Assembly (NCBI GenBank): GCA_030760725.1
Contig: JASWHV010000001.1
Coordinates: forward strand, 78,761,683-78,825,682
Origin: Neostapfia colusana
Lineage: Eukaryota; Streptophyta; Magnoliopsida; Poales; Poaceae
Reading direction: 5' to 3'
Length of the DNA stretch: 64,000 nt
The position numbers and the translations under genes were made by a program. Shown here piece after piece: positions 32,237-44,261 of the stretch. Position 1 is the first letter of the stretch. Each line of letters opens with the position of its first letter. Under the pieces are notes generated by a model, which was not told where the DNA came from, searched no databases, and saw only the letters and a list, made by a program, of their open reading frames with translations.

Positions 32237-33979
32237 TGTGATACCTATGTGTGCTGAATACCTTGGCTTTGACGATAAAAGTTTTGAATACTACCAAAAC
32301 ACATTTTTAACAAGGTCCGACTCTAGGTCCGAGCTCCTGCAAGGTCCGACGATAGGTACGACTTGTTTTGGGTAGCTCCGGCAAGGTTCGACGTAAGGTC
32401 CGATTTGCTTTGTCTAGGTCTGACTTATTTTGGCTAGGTCTGACTTGTTTTTGCTTGCTCCGGTGCTAGGTCCGACTAGCTTTGGTAAGTTCTGTGCTAG
32501 GTCCGACTAAGCTTTAGTAAGCTCCGACGCTGGGTCCGACTAGCTTTGCTAAGGTCCGGTTCAAGGTCCGGTTAGCTTTGGTAAGGTTCGGAGCTTGATT
32601 GCAATGGTTCTACTTTTAACTTGCAATGTTTCGAACTTGCTTTACTCTTATAGAAAGTTTGCTTAGTATTATTTTACTAAGTTTTTGGTGTGTTTTGGTG
32701 GTTATGGCTGATATCATTTTGCTATAGTTTACAACATTCTTATGTGAGGTGCTCACGTAAGATGTTGTAGTTTCAGAACTAACGAGAGTCAAGTCGAGGA
32801 CTTGTGCTCGGAAGTATTGGTTGTTTATTCATGTGCAGGTGTTGCTTGAGTTCAAGACACGGCTGGTGACGGGATCCATTGAACTAGTCTTAGGGAGAAG
32901 ATGAGGTTCAACAACCAAGTTCGGGAGGAATTGTGGTTGAGTTGATCGGGAGGTTGCGCAGTATGTTTGAATCAAGAACAATGCATATGAACGTATCTTG
33001 GACGTCATTGGAAGATGTTTGCACGTGTGCAAGGAGTGCATGGACGTGGCTGCATGGTTCCAAGGCGTGATGAAGAGATGTGGACATAAATAATTGGTCG
33101 GAAAGGTCCAACCGACTAGGTTATGGACTCAGGCTGCGGCTGAGTCGTGTTTGACTCAAATATGGAAAGTTTTGAGTTGGTTATGATAGGATTTCGTGTG
33201 GGTCACGAATTTGAGTTATTTTAGAAATGTGGGATACGTTCCTAAGGTGTTTGGAAGTCTTAAGATTGCTTCTATCTGCATATAGAATAGTCCTAAGCAG
33301 TATTGGAAAGTTACAGTTTAAAACCAAGTAGGAGTAGGAGTCCTAGTTTGAGTTGAGTTGACCTTCGGGCTGGTTATATAAGCAAGGGAGGCCAGAGCTC
33401 GTGGTGCACGACTTTGGGGCTGTTCCTCTTGTGTTTTGATAAATAAAATTCGTATTCTAAAGGAACTTTTGTTCCTTGTTCGTCCGACTTGTTTCAGACA
33501 AGTTTTTCTTGTCGAGTTTCTGTTCAGCACTACCTTGCTTCGGTGGTTTTATCATAACTCAAGTTTTACAGATCCAATTGATGTGATTCTTTTTGGGTTG
33601 TCTTCATAACTTGGTTATCTATCGTCGGTGAAAATTTTACGGTCATTGAATTTGTGGTTTATGATCTACACGAGTTTCTTTGCAGCATTCCAGAACTGTT
33701 TTTCTCGCGTAGGACAGATTGACCTTTGTTTGATCTTTCGATCGTAACTTGAGTTTCTCGCAACGGATTTTCATGATTCTTGTTGTGACATATTCGTGAC
33801 TTGATTCTCTACAATCTATACTAGTTTTATCACAGTTGAACATGTTTAAATTAGTCGCACATACGGTTTCTTTAACAGATCGGTTTTCTGCTGAGGGGTG
33901 TTTTGTTGCTTCCGCTGAAAAGTTTTTATCTACCATTCACCCCCCTCTGGTAGCTTTACACGTGTACTTCGATACTACA
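32237..33979 (+). repeat. second, complete LTR copy of unit F
   Basis: It begins exactly at the LTR start TGTGATACC and includes the terminal 137 bp absent from the first copy. TATA box at 33375-33382. The same GGTCCGACT/AGCTTTGGTAAG repeats lie at about 32310-32600. Confidence 0.8.
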
Positions 33980-33984
33980 GAAAT

Positions 33985-36233
33985 TCAGCAAGTGTGAATT
34001 CTGGATATCGCAAGTGCCTTTTGTCAGGCATATTATCTCAGCGGAGGGCATTGCTGTAGACCCGAGTAAGATCACACAAGTGCTGAATTGGAAGTCCCCG
34101 AGAACTGTTCATGAGGTACGGAGTTTCCTCGGACTCGTGGGATATTATCAGAGGTTCATTCCGAACTTCTCGAAGATTGCCAAGCCTATGAAAGAGCTCC
34201 TGAAGAAGGCTACCAAATATATTTGGAGTCCAGCATGTGAAGCAGCGTTCAAGACATTAGTGAAGCACCTAACATCAGCACCGGTTTTGGCGCAGCCAGA
34301 CACAACAAAACCGTTCGATGTGTACTGCAATGCATACGGCATTGGGCTCGGATGTGTGCTGATGCAAGACCGAAGGGTGGTCGCGTATGGATCACGGCAG
34401 CTCAGAAACCATGAGCAGAATTATCCAACACATGACTTGGAGCTCGCTGCCGTGGTACTCGCACTTAAAATGTGGATGCACTACCTACTCGGTAACCTCG
34501 TGCATCTATATACTGACCACAAAAGCCTCAAGTATATATTCACTCAGAAAGAGCTGAACATGAGGCAGCGAAGATGGTTAGAGTTGATAAGGATTACGAA
34601 ATAGAGATCCATTATCACCCTGGCAAAGCAAACGTAGTGGCAGATGCGCTGAGTCGCAAGTCACATGTCAACAATCTGACCATCACATCGTTGGAAGAGA
34701 GCGAGCCACCACTGCATGTGATTCCATATGGAGCTATCTACAACTTAGCTTTGATCCCCACCATCCGTGAAGAGATAGCGGCAGCACAGAAACATGACAA
34801 GGGCATGTCGCATTTGCGGAGACGTGTAGACAGTGGCGAGCTGAAATGTTTTAGGAAAGACGGAAACGGCATCCTATGGTTCAAGGACCAGATCATCGTA
34901 CCTCGTAAACCAGAGTTATGGAAGAAAATCTTTGATGAGGCTCACTTGTCAAAGATTTCTATTCACCCCGGCAGCAACAAGATGTATCAAGAGCTCAGAA
35001 GCAAGTTTTGGTGGACATGGATGAAGCGAGAGATCGCAAAGTACGTGTCCGAGTGTGATACATGTCGAAGGGTGAAGGCAGACCACATGAGAATACCGGG
35101 ACTGTTACAACCACTTGGCGTTCCTGCCTGGAAGTGGGAAGATGTGAGCATGGACTTCATCGTTGGTTTACCCGCCACTTTTCAGAAGCATGATTCTGTG
35201 TCGGTGATCATCGACCGGCTCACCAAAGTTGCCCATTTTATCCCGGTCAACACCAACTACAACGCCAAGAAGTATGCTGAATTGTACATCTCATGGATCC
35301 TACAGTGTACCCCGCACCATCATATCGGATCGGGGCACTTTATTTGTGTCCCGTTTTTGGGAGCAGCTACACGCTGCATTGGGGATGAAGCTGATCCGTA
35401 GTTCAGCGTACCACCCGCAGACGGATGGGCAAACCGAGCGGGTAAATCAAATTTTAGAAGATATGCTACGAGCTTGTGCTATCAACCACGGTAAGAATTC
35501 GGATGATCACTTACCGTTGGCCGAGTTTTTGTACAACAATGGGTACCAAGCCAGCATCAATATGGCGCCTTATGAGGCGCTATAGGGGAGAAAATGCCGC
35601 ACACCACTGAATTGGTGTGAGTCTGGCGAAAGGGTCACCTTCGGGATTGATCCTGTCAACAACGCAAATGAAAAGGTTCGGCTGATTCAAGCGAACCTAA
35701 AAGCCGCCCAATCCCGACAAAAACAGTATGCGGACCGGAGAAGACGCCCATTACAATTCGAAGTCAGGAATCGTGTATATCTACGTGTATCTCCAATGAA
35801 GGGCGTGAACAGATTCAGGGTGAGAGGAAACTTGGCACCCCGATTCATCAGTCCATTCCAGATTACAGAAAGATGTGGATCGGTAGCATACTGGCTGGAA
35901 TTACGGGCAACACTTTCCGGTGTGCAGGGCGTCTTTCACATTTCCCAGCTGAGGAAGTGTCTTAAGCTATCAACTACCATTCAGCCGTACGGTAACCGTA
36001 CGTTGTGGTTCTACCGTACTACCAGATAATTGATGAAAAGGCCCGAACCACACGCAACCGTACGTTGTGGTTCTACAAAGTTCTATGGAGTAATCACTCT
36101 GTAGATGAAGCGAAATGGGAGAGCGAAGGATTTCTTCGCGCTAACTACCCAGACTTTTTCACGTCCACATGTGGTAATTTTCCACCGTCCTCTCTCTCAT
36201 TTTCACCTTATAATCTCGGGAGGAGATTCTTTT
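33985..36233 (+). pseudogene. pol: RT end, RNase H, integrase and chromodomain of element B
   Basis: The frame resumes after unit F with SKCEF and FLGLVGYYQRFIPNFSKIAKP, the RNase H words KPFDVYCNAYGIGLG and LYTDHKSLKYIF, then after a frameshift near 34580 the integrase: a zinc-binding CDTCRR segment and the catalytic regions SMDFIVGLP and ISDRGTLF. A further frameshift falls between those two (near 35310), and SSAYHPQTDGQTERVNQ follows. TAG interrupts at 35583-35585. The chromodomain YKVLWSNHSVDEAKWES lies near 36072-36125. A 21-bp segment is duplicated just before it (35994-36014 and 36056-36076). Confidence 0.88.
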
Positions 36234-36246
36234 AAGGGGGGAGGAA
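36234..36246 (+). promoter_or_regulatory. polypurine tract of element B
   Basis: AAGGGGGGAGGAA directly before the 3' LTR start TGTAAGGTCC. Identical to the tract of element A (48831-48843). Confidence 0.92.
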
Positions 36247-38247
36247 TGTAAGGTCCTAAGTTTTTGCACACATCCAAATTGTTCATCACACCACACACAC
36301 ACCTCATTTGAGGAAAACTTATGAACACCATTGAAGAGCAAGTAAACACCATCAACATGGTCATTAGAGAATAAACTCACAAAATGCAAAAGTGGCAATT
36401 CCCACATGCATCTTATAGGGGCTGAGCATATAAAAAACACATCCACCTTGCTAGGAATTCTCATGCCAAATTTCACCGAAATCCAAAACCTTTTTGAGGT
36501 ATTATTGCGTATAATTTAAAAAAAGTCTAGTTTGAATTCAAATTCAAATTCAAACTCCTTTCATCCCATGAATTCAAAAGTGGGATGCATATTCACACTC
36601 AGCACATTTTTGTGAGCTCACACATCAATTTTCACTCCATTTGGAGTTGATCTTGACATGAGCCAAGTTTAGCAAATTTAAATTCAATTTAAATTTCAAA
36701 CTGCATATGTGCTGAAAATATATTCAAATAACTCACAATTTGAATTCTATCAAGTTCAAATGGGCATCTGGTAGATAATTCAAATTCCAAAAGGGTATTA
36801 GTGGGATTACTGTTTGGAGCAGTGGGAGGAAGTTAATTTCAGAGGTTAAAATGGAAGTGGGTCCCACTTATCAGCCACACAAGCCAGTGAACCGACTGAG
36901 GCACCCGGGACTCGGGTCTTGCGCGCTCAGCTATTTATCCTCGAGCTACCGACGGCAGCAGCCGGTTTTCACGCTGCCTCCACGTTTTTCCCGCACTGAG
37001 AAACCGAAGCAAGCCGCCGCACACCCCAACTCACCACCCCGCCGTAGACCGGCCAAAGCAGTCCATCGCACCGCAAGCTGAGGCCACAAACGGCACCACC
37101 GGCCTTTGCTCGTGCTCCAGCCCTCAGCTGCTCGTGATCAGCTTCTGTTGAGCTTGTCCGAGCCGATCTTCCACCGCTCGGTCAACCCCGAAGCTCCTCT
37201 GACTTGACACCGTCATCCGAGCAGCTCCAAGCTTCTCCAGCGCGACAAACTGGTCTCTGAGTTTAGCATCAAAGTCTAGTAGCTCTCCCCGAGCTCCCTA
37301 GCTCCCTCTTAGTGCCGGTTAGTCAGAATTTCAATTTTCCCGACGATCACCGTATAGAAAACCGGGAACCAAAACCCAAAATTCATCTTGATCACTTGAT
37401 CACTGGAAATCCTGGTCGAGCTGAACCTAGAGTAGCACCTCACGGTTACCTCATCCAAATCCTAGCGATGATGATCAACCCAGTGAGCAGAGCACCTTAT
37501 TTTGGCCACCGCCGGTAAAAACGGCTCGGGTCGCCGGTGAAGTCTACTTTCCCTGTGATCTCCGGCCAAGAGGAGGGCAGGGTTAGCTTCCCCGTACCCA
37601 GTGGTGCTTTGCGACCCGTTGGTTGATCGTGTTCACCGCCGAGACGAGCTAGCACCGTCGGACCCGAGCTCAGTTCCGCCGCCACCGTCGCCGACTACGT
37701 TCCCGGCGATGTCGAGGCGCGAGAAGTTGCCCGGTGTGTGCACCGTGCTCCAAGGGTCACGTCGGAAGAAACCGTGTCGAGAATTCTGAAATGTTGCTAG
37801 GATGTTCACCAAAATATCCCTGAGCCACCATAAAAATTTCAGATCCATTTGAGCTCATTTGATCCACCTAATGTTGTGATTAATAAAACTGTTCCAGAGA
37901 AAATGGAAAATGTCCAGAAACATTTTTCAGAAATTCTCTGGACTTGTTAGCTCATATCTTTAGCTAGGAAACTTCAAATTAAGTGAAACGAACTCCGTTA
38001 GAACCCTCTGAAATTCTAGTTTTCAGAAAGTCATGGCTTGCTCCATGAAAATCCCTAGAACACCCTAAGAGCTCCAATTAAGGCCAAGTACGTAATTATT
38101 TGTGGAGAGCACAAATGAGCTTTGCTGCAAATGAAACTTGGCCAAGTCTCTGTTTAGGTTGTACCCAAACCACAGTAAAAATTTCAGAGTCATTGGGCCT
38201 GTCTAGCAAGACTTATAGTCTTCACAAAGTTAACTTCAATTCAAATG
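36247..38247 (+). repeat. 3' LTR of element B, left part
   Basis: It aligns with 21713-24124. Two deletions relative to the 5' LTR: about 75 bp near 36925, between short repeats of the CGCTCA/CTCAG type, and about 350 bp near 37783. It is interrupted at 38247 by element A and continues at 53184. Confidence 0.9.
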
Positions 38248-41200
38248 TGTAAAGGTCCCAAAAATGTGAATACAAAGAATCATGAGTTTGCACAAATGTT
38301 GGTGTCATGTGTATGAAAATGGGGATTGGTTCAAACTTTTTACACATATGATAACACATGAGAGGCTGTTCAAAAACCAACTTAGGGTTACTTGCATGTT
38401 TGGACCCTAGGTGGACTAAGACCCCAGAAGTGAAATACTCAAGTGCAAAGGAAGGGGTTTAAAAATCAGATTTGGAACTAAAGGATCAAACCAAATTTAA
38501 ATGAGGGGGGACACAATGGGAATTCAAAACTGTTGTGTTCAAACTCTTGTTTGCAGCAGCTAACACCAGAATCAAGTTGCATAATTGGATTCCTTAGGTC
38601 CAAATTAGTGGGTAGGCAAAGTTTCATTAATTTTGGAAATGGTTTGAATCCATTTTTCCAAAAAGGATTCAAATATTCTAAGAATTCAAATATACATTTG
38701 AATTTGGAGGGAATTTGTCTAACTACCCAAATTCAGCTCAGATTTTAGCTCCAAACATTTAAATTGGTTACTTGCCAAATTTTGGAAATCTTTTGAGGGC
38801 TGAGGAGGGACTGCCTGTGGGGCCCACATGTCATTGGGAGAAGCTCAGTGTGTAAAAGATCTTCAGTCCGGGCAGTCCACAGTCGCTGTTTTTCATCCTC
38901 CCCGCGAAGTAACCGCGCCACCGCGACACCTCGGGCTTTCTCACCGCGCGACACAGGGGCCGACCAGAGCCACCTCCCCCTCACGATCATCGAGCTGGCA
39001 ACCTGCTTCCCCGCTCTTATCACCGCAGCTCGCTCGTCGCCCTCTGTGTTCCACTCTCGCGCGCAACAGAGGCCTGCCGAGGACGCTTCCGTTCTTCCCG
39101 TTGCAAACCGGCGTCGCCTCTCCACTGCGCGAGTGATCTACGGCAAAAGTGAGCGCCAACACGTTCCCTAGCTACCCATCCCGCTACTTCGCTGTGTTGT
39201 CGCTTGGTTTGGCCACAATTTGACGATTGCCGCCGAGAACCGAGGCTCACTGGTGGGAAACCGAAGTTGGTCTCACGTGGACAGCCCTACTGAAAGCTTC
39301 TCAGGCCCGAGCAAGAGTACCATTGGACACGCTAAGACCCCCTGATGCTCGTCCCCGAAGCCAAGCCATGACATGATCTACCGGGCTCAAATTTGAGAAA
39401 AGTTCTCCGACGGGCACAATCCGACCTTCCGGTACGGATATCCCAAATTCGATCTCCTTTCTCATTCTTAGATCGTCAATTCTTTCACACAGGACCGCCA
39501 GTAGTTGGCAATCATTTGTTCTTCACGACCCTAGATGAGAAACGCATGTAGACCGCATAAATTCCAGGATTTCCAAGCCCAAACGCGGAGGAGGTCTCGG
39601 GTGCACGGTGAGACACCATTAGCCGCCGGTCCCGAGCAGTTTTGAGGCTAGGTCGAGCATCCCCATGGTTTACTGGTGCCGTGGCGCTGTTTCACCGAGC
39701 TTCTAGCAGTCTAGGCTAGCTGGCCGACGACGCCGAAGGTGAGCCGAGCCGTAGCACCGACGCCGGCTGGGTTCGAGCCACCCCTGGTCCGGGAAAGTTA
39801 TTCCAGCGTGTTCAGCATGTGGCTTTAGGCCCTAGCGGTGAGGAAGGGCGCGGGTGGCCGGAGGTTGAAGACGACCCAGCGGGTCCCGCATGTCAGCGAC
39901 AGTGGTTCGAATTTCTGATCGGCTGTGGCGCTGGGATCTCTTGTGGCTGCGTGGGAAAAATCCAGTAGCCCCGTGTGGCTTACCCCAGTGAGTGACACAT
40001 GTCCCCTGGACCCAGAGTCAGCATTTGAACATTTTAGGATTTTCAGATTTCAGTTCAAAGTTTAAATAGCCACAACTTTGGGTAGGAGAATCTAAAAATT
40101 GTGAAACAAATTTTCTTGGATTCCTCTAATAGAGTACTATCCAAAAATGAAACCCAATTTGTATGAAGCTCATTATTTAATTCTGGAAAATTCTTTAAAT
40201 CTTTTCAGCAAAAGAATTTTAGAGGGAGTTTGGTTCATCTAAAAATCCTCAAATTTTTACAGAATGTCCTTTATAATGTTAGTGCACCCCTGTGAAAATT
40301 TCAGACCAGTTAGAGTTGATTTGATCAGGGCAATTCAGATTTGAAGATGCTGTGTTCAATTGAATACAAAAACATTTTCAGAGAATTTCCAAAACTTGGA
40401 AGTTCAGTTCTTTGCAAATCTTAGCTCCAAAAATGCTAGGAAAATTCATACAAACTCCATGAGCTATAATTGAAATTTTAGTTCACTAAGTTTGGCATGA
40501 ACATGGGTGTTATCTCAGAATTAATTCTTCTTTGCTTAATTGCTTAGAAAATTGTCCTAAACAAACCACTCAATGAAAAGTGCTAATTTTTGGTCCAGAG
40601 GACTTCATTGTGACAAGGAACTCACATGAAAATTTTCAGCTCCATTGGAGCTCCGGATAACCCCTGTTCTGTTTAACCTCTTAAGGTGATCAATATAGAA
40701 GAGGGGGAAACCACTTAGCACTAATCATGTGCTTAGATCCAAACCAAAACCACTAGCACCAGTGTCATTTTAAATTCTTGAACAGAGTTCCAGTTTTGAA
40801 ACTTGTTGTTAGAACTTGTAGCAAAGTTTTACAATTAAACATATATGCTTACTCATCACGTGTAGTATCTACGTGGAGGAGTTGAAGTCAGCGGAGTAGA
40901 AATCAAGGAAGGAGGAAAGCAGTTGATCAAGCCTCAAGTGGTCTTCACTAACTGATTTATATATAAGTCCCCTGCAAAACAAAGGCAAGCCCCGGTTTGC
41001 ATCAAACTTACAAGTTTTATTTGTATTCACTTTATACGTCTAGCATTTTATTTATTGCATTCAGTCTAGGTGGTATGACACTCCAAATGCATGACCCAGA
41101 AAACCCTGGAGTATAATGTAGAGTAGGTTATAAATTGATTATAACTGCTGATCTCGAATTAACAAAAGTGGATTAAAAGAAGCAAAACTCGAGTGGGCGG

Positions 41201-42520
41201 TTTCCTACTCGTGAAACGGGTTAAGGGGGATCAATCGGAAGAGTTGGGAATTGATCCTCATAGTTGGGGATGGAGACCGGGCAGTGGATGGAAGGATCAA
41301 GGACGTGGTCCTGTGAACCTAGTCTATGTCTGAGTCGATTAAGGCCCGTTCTCATGTGCGGCCCCGCTAGACAAGTTTGAGATTTGTACCGGATGCATAC
41401 TTGCTATATGGGACCCAGGAAACTGATGTAACATGTTAACCTGGGTGTCGAGGCATACCTCACCGTCTGATGCCGATGCTTAAAGGATAGAGAAGTCGGC
41501 TCTACGAGGGTTTTCCGTAGAGAGACTTAATCCCAGTCGGTGGGACCGGTTCGACATTTGGGTGTCGTGTGAAAGGTTGCCACGTACGACGTCAGTGATG
41601 GTTGCTGTGTGCAACGTCGATGTACGGGCGTACGTGTCATGTCAGCCGGGTGTTTTTTATTGCAATCACCGTCGCTCGCGGTAGTGAGCATACTTGTACA
41701 CTGAGTCGTGACGTAGTAATAAACTAGGATACGTTTAATATGCTTCATGAGTAATCCTCATAATGGAGATGAGGAATGATAAACACTTCACTAAATTTAA
41801 TTTTCACCTTGGGCTAGTAGCGTCGAGGCAAAGCGTTTCTTGTTTGATTGTGGAGTCTCGACGTTGATGGCTCAAGGTCAGTATGAGTCTATCATAGCTC
41901 ACTAAAGTTACTTTCACCTCAAGCATGTGACATCGAGATGAAGCGTTTCTTGTTTGATTGTGGAGTCTAGATGTAAGTTGTGCTAGGGCTATAAAAGTTG
42001 CTTAAAACTTGAAGTAAGTACCCTACTTTAGCTCAAGTTCATCGTTTGTGCAAACTTCTATAATCAACCCTCTATTTTCATCATGTAGAGTTTCATGACT
42101 AGGGTGACGGGTCAGTCTTGCTGAGCTTCGTGCTCACATATACTGCATAAGTTGTTTTGCAGGTAATAACTGTACGCGGATATGTACGGGTGTCCGATGA
42201 GGCTCGGAGCTCTCCGAGTGGTGAACTCATGGCAACCCGTGCCGCTGCTATTGTGATAGTGTTGCTAGCGAGAAGGGTCCGCGGGCTTGACACCTTCTCT
42301 GTTGCTTAGCATAGATATGAGACGTGAGTTGTAATAGTTTTCCGCTGTAGATTATTTTGAGAAGTATTTGAAAAATTTACACTTTGTAAGCTTCCGCTTG
42401 ATTTATGTAATATGATGCTTTATTATGTGTGTTGTTGGTTGCCACATCGCACGGCACCACCTAATGCGATTCCTGGGCGAGGTGCCCCGTCCCCATGAAC
42501 CGGGACGACGGGCCCTCACA
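38248..42520 (+). repeat. 5' LTR of element A (4273 bp)
   Basis: The LTR runs from TGTAAAGGTCCC to GGGCCCTCACA, with a GC-rich island from about 38815 to 39990. It lacks 61 bp near 39848 that the 3' LTR keeps, with GGGC at both breakpoints. The position of block a (after CACGTGTAG at 40865) is preserved, including a later GCAAGCC, but the sequence in between has diverged and contains stops in the shared phase. Confidence 0.95.
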
Positions 42521-42523
42521 GTG

Positions 42524-42535
42524 TGGTATCAGAGC
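42524..42535 (+). promoter_or_regulatory. primer-binding site of element A
   Basis: TGGTATCAGAGC, three bases after the LTR end, complementary to initiator-methionine tRNA. Confidence 0.95.
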
Positions 42536-44261
42536 CGCATTGGTAATAGCGCACAAAATAAGGATCGTATTACGACAAAAATAGGATACGGTGAGGAAAC
42601 GGTATTAGGCCCACATAAGGACTATAGTAGTATAGTTACTTATAGTGGCAGAACTAACATATTTGTTATAATTCTGAATTTTGATTATGTAACGACGCAC
42701 CTACGCTCAGGTAAACATGGTAAGGAACTCCACCGAAAGCGGTTCAATTTCGGTTAGCCCCCCTGACGAGGAAAGTAGTTCAGGGATAGGTCTCACAGCT
42801 TGGTGTGAGACGTCATTATGAAACTCTTGGACTCTTCATGTTCCTGAGTTCATATGAAACGCTGATCCCTAGCATGCATTAGGAAAGTAAGTGGAGACCC
42901 CATCATGTGGTCAGTAACGCGATAGTGTGTTCGTCTGGAAATAGCCCAGGAGGACATACGCAACGCTTGCCATCGGCGTGCCCTGCTGGGCAGTAGGTGG
43001 TATCCGTTGGGTTGATAACATTCCCAACCGTGACGACCAGTTCATGATATACTCGGGTTCCCGGTCGTGTGGTGTTGAAACACGATCACGTACCTTGAGA
43101 CGTGGCTTAACTCAAGGACGGCCGTATGGCAATGGTACGGGCGTTTGTATTTACTTTCTAATATGGAACTGCCTGAAATGAAACAACCTTTGAGTGCACC
43201 ACTATTGAGTGTTCTTCTGCAGGTACCAACCACGTACGTATCCCGTGTAGTACACGTGTGCGAGAGACCGTTTAGTGCCACTGATAAAACGTATATGCCG
43301 GTATAATATGGTTTAGGATTTTCTTTTGGAGAGGCAGCGTAGTACCGACATGTTTCTTACGGTGCATCGACACCGTACTAAACTTAATAACCTCTTCCCT
43401 ATGAAGAATCAATTCATGAGCTAACTTTCAACTAAAAATGGAATTTTGCAATAAGTATTAGTTACTGAACTCTTATTTTGAGCTAAGATTCAAATGAAAG
43501 AAGGTTTAGGTTTCAAAGATTTCAAAAACAGAGTGCTCTGTTTCTGGCAGGAATTCTTGCTGGAATTTAACAGAGCATAACTCTGAGTCGCTTGATCCAA
43601 TTAAGGTGTATGATACAGTTCTGGAAATATTTTCAAGTGCTCTACAACTTTCTTGTAGACCTTCAGAGCAAAATCACAAGTGAGTTGGGTGAGAAGTCCA
43701 GTTGAATGTAAACTGTCCAGAACCAGGACAGCAGAAAAACCTCTCTGGACCTTTCTGTTTTTAAGACATAACTTCCTGTAGAAAAATTCCTAAGGAGCCT
43801 GTGATACACCGTTGGAAAGGTTCTGAGATATGCAACCTTGTTGTAGTTCAAAGGTTGTTCAGATTCTTGTTGTATTTTCATATACAACTGTGATAAAGTC
43901 AGCCGCATACAAAGGAGATGCTGGCAAATTTTATCCAGAAAGTCTGTCAACTTTGCGAAATCATAACTTTTGGATCCAGAAGTGATATGGAGGCATTTGG
44001 ATACTCGTTCGAAAGATATTGAAGTTAACTTTAACTTTGGTATTCAACATGAGTTATGAAAATGCTTTTAACTGAATCAAAATCTGGTGTGTTTAAGGAC
44101 CGGTCAATCTGCTTTTAAAATCCTTGCTGTTAGCTACATCAGTTTGCGCTTAAATCATTTTGCTTACATGTTAAGATTTCATTATCAGTGTTGCACTACT
44201 TTGTTTATAGAATAAATCAAGTGATAGTGTTGAACCGATAATGAACTCGTGCAATTGTAGA
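42536..44261 (+). other. untranslated leader of element A
   Basis: 1.7 kb, related to the leader of element G on the opposite strand, with no supported gene. It holds no counterpart of the additional frame seen in element B. It ends GTGCAATTGTAG one base before the gag ATG. Confidence 0.75.

Larger units (their letters stand above)
30631..33979 (+). mobile_element. copia-like unit F: two directly adjacent LTRs, no interior
   Basis: The unit starts TGTGAGACC and ends GATACTACA, and is flanked by the perfect 5-bp duplication GAAAT (30626-30630 and 33980-33984). It consists of a first LTR copy lacking its last 137 bp (30631-32236) immediately followed by a complete copy (32237-33979). No coding region, primer site or polypurine tract is visible between them. 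The end (CACCCCCCTCTGGTAGC) resembles SIRE/Maximus-type copia LTR ends. The open frames on its minus strand come in matching pairs because of the duplication and are not genes. Confidence 0.85.

Noticed and set aside
31224..33111. Paired minus-strand frames of 67-70 codons in unit F
   Set aside because: The pairs come from the two LTR copies, overlap promoter and leader sequence, and have no protein features.
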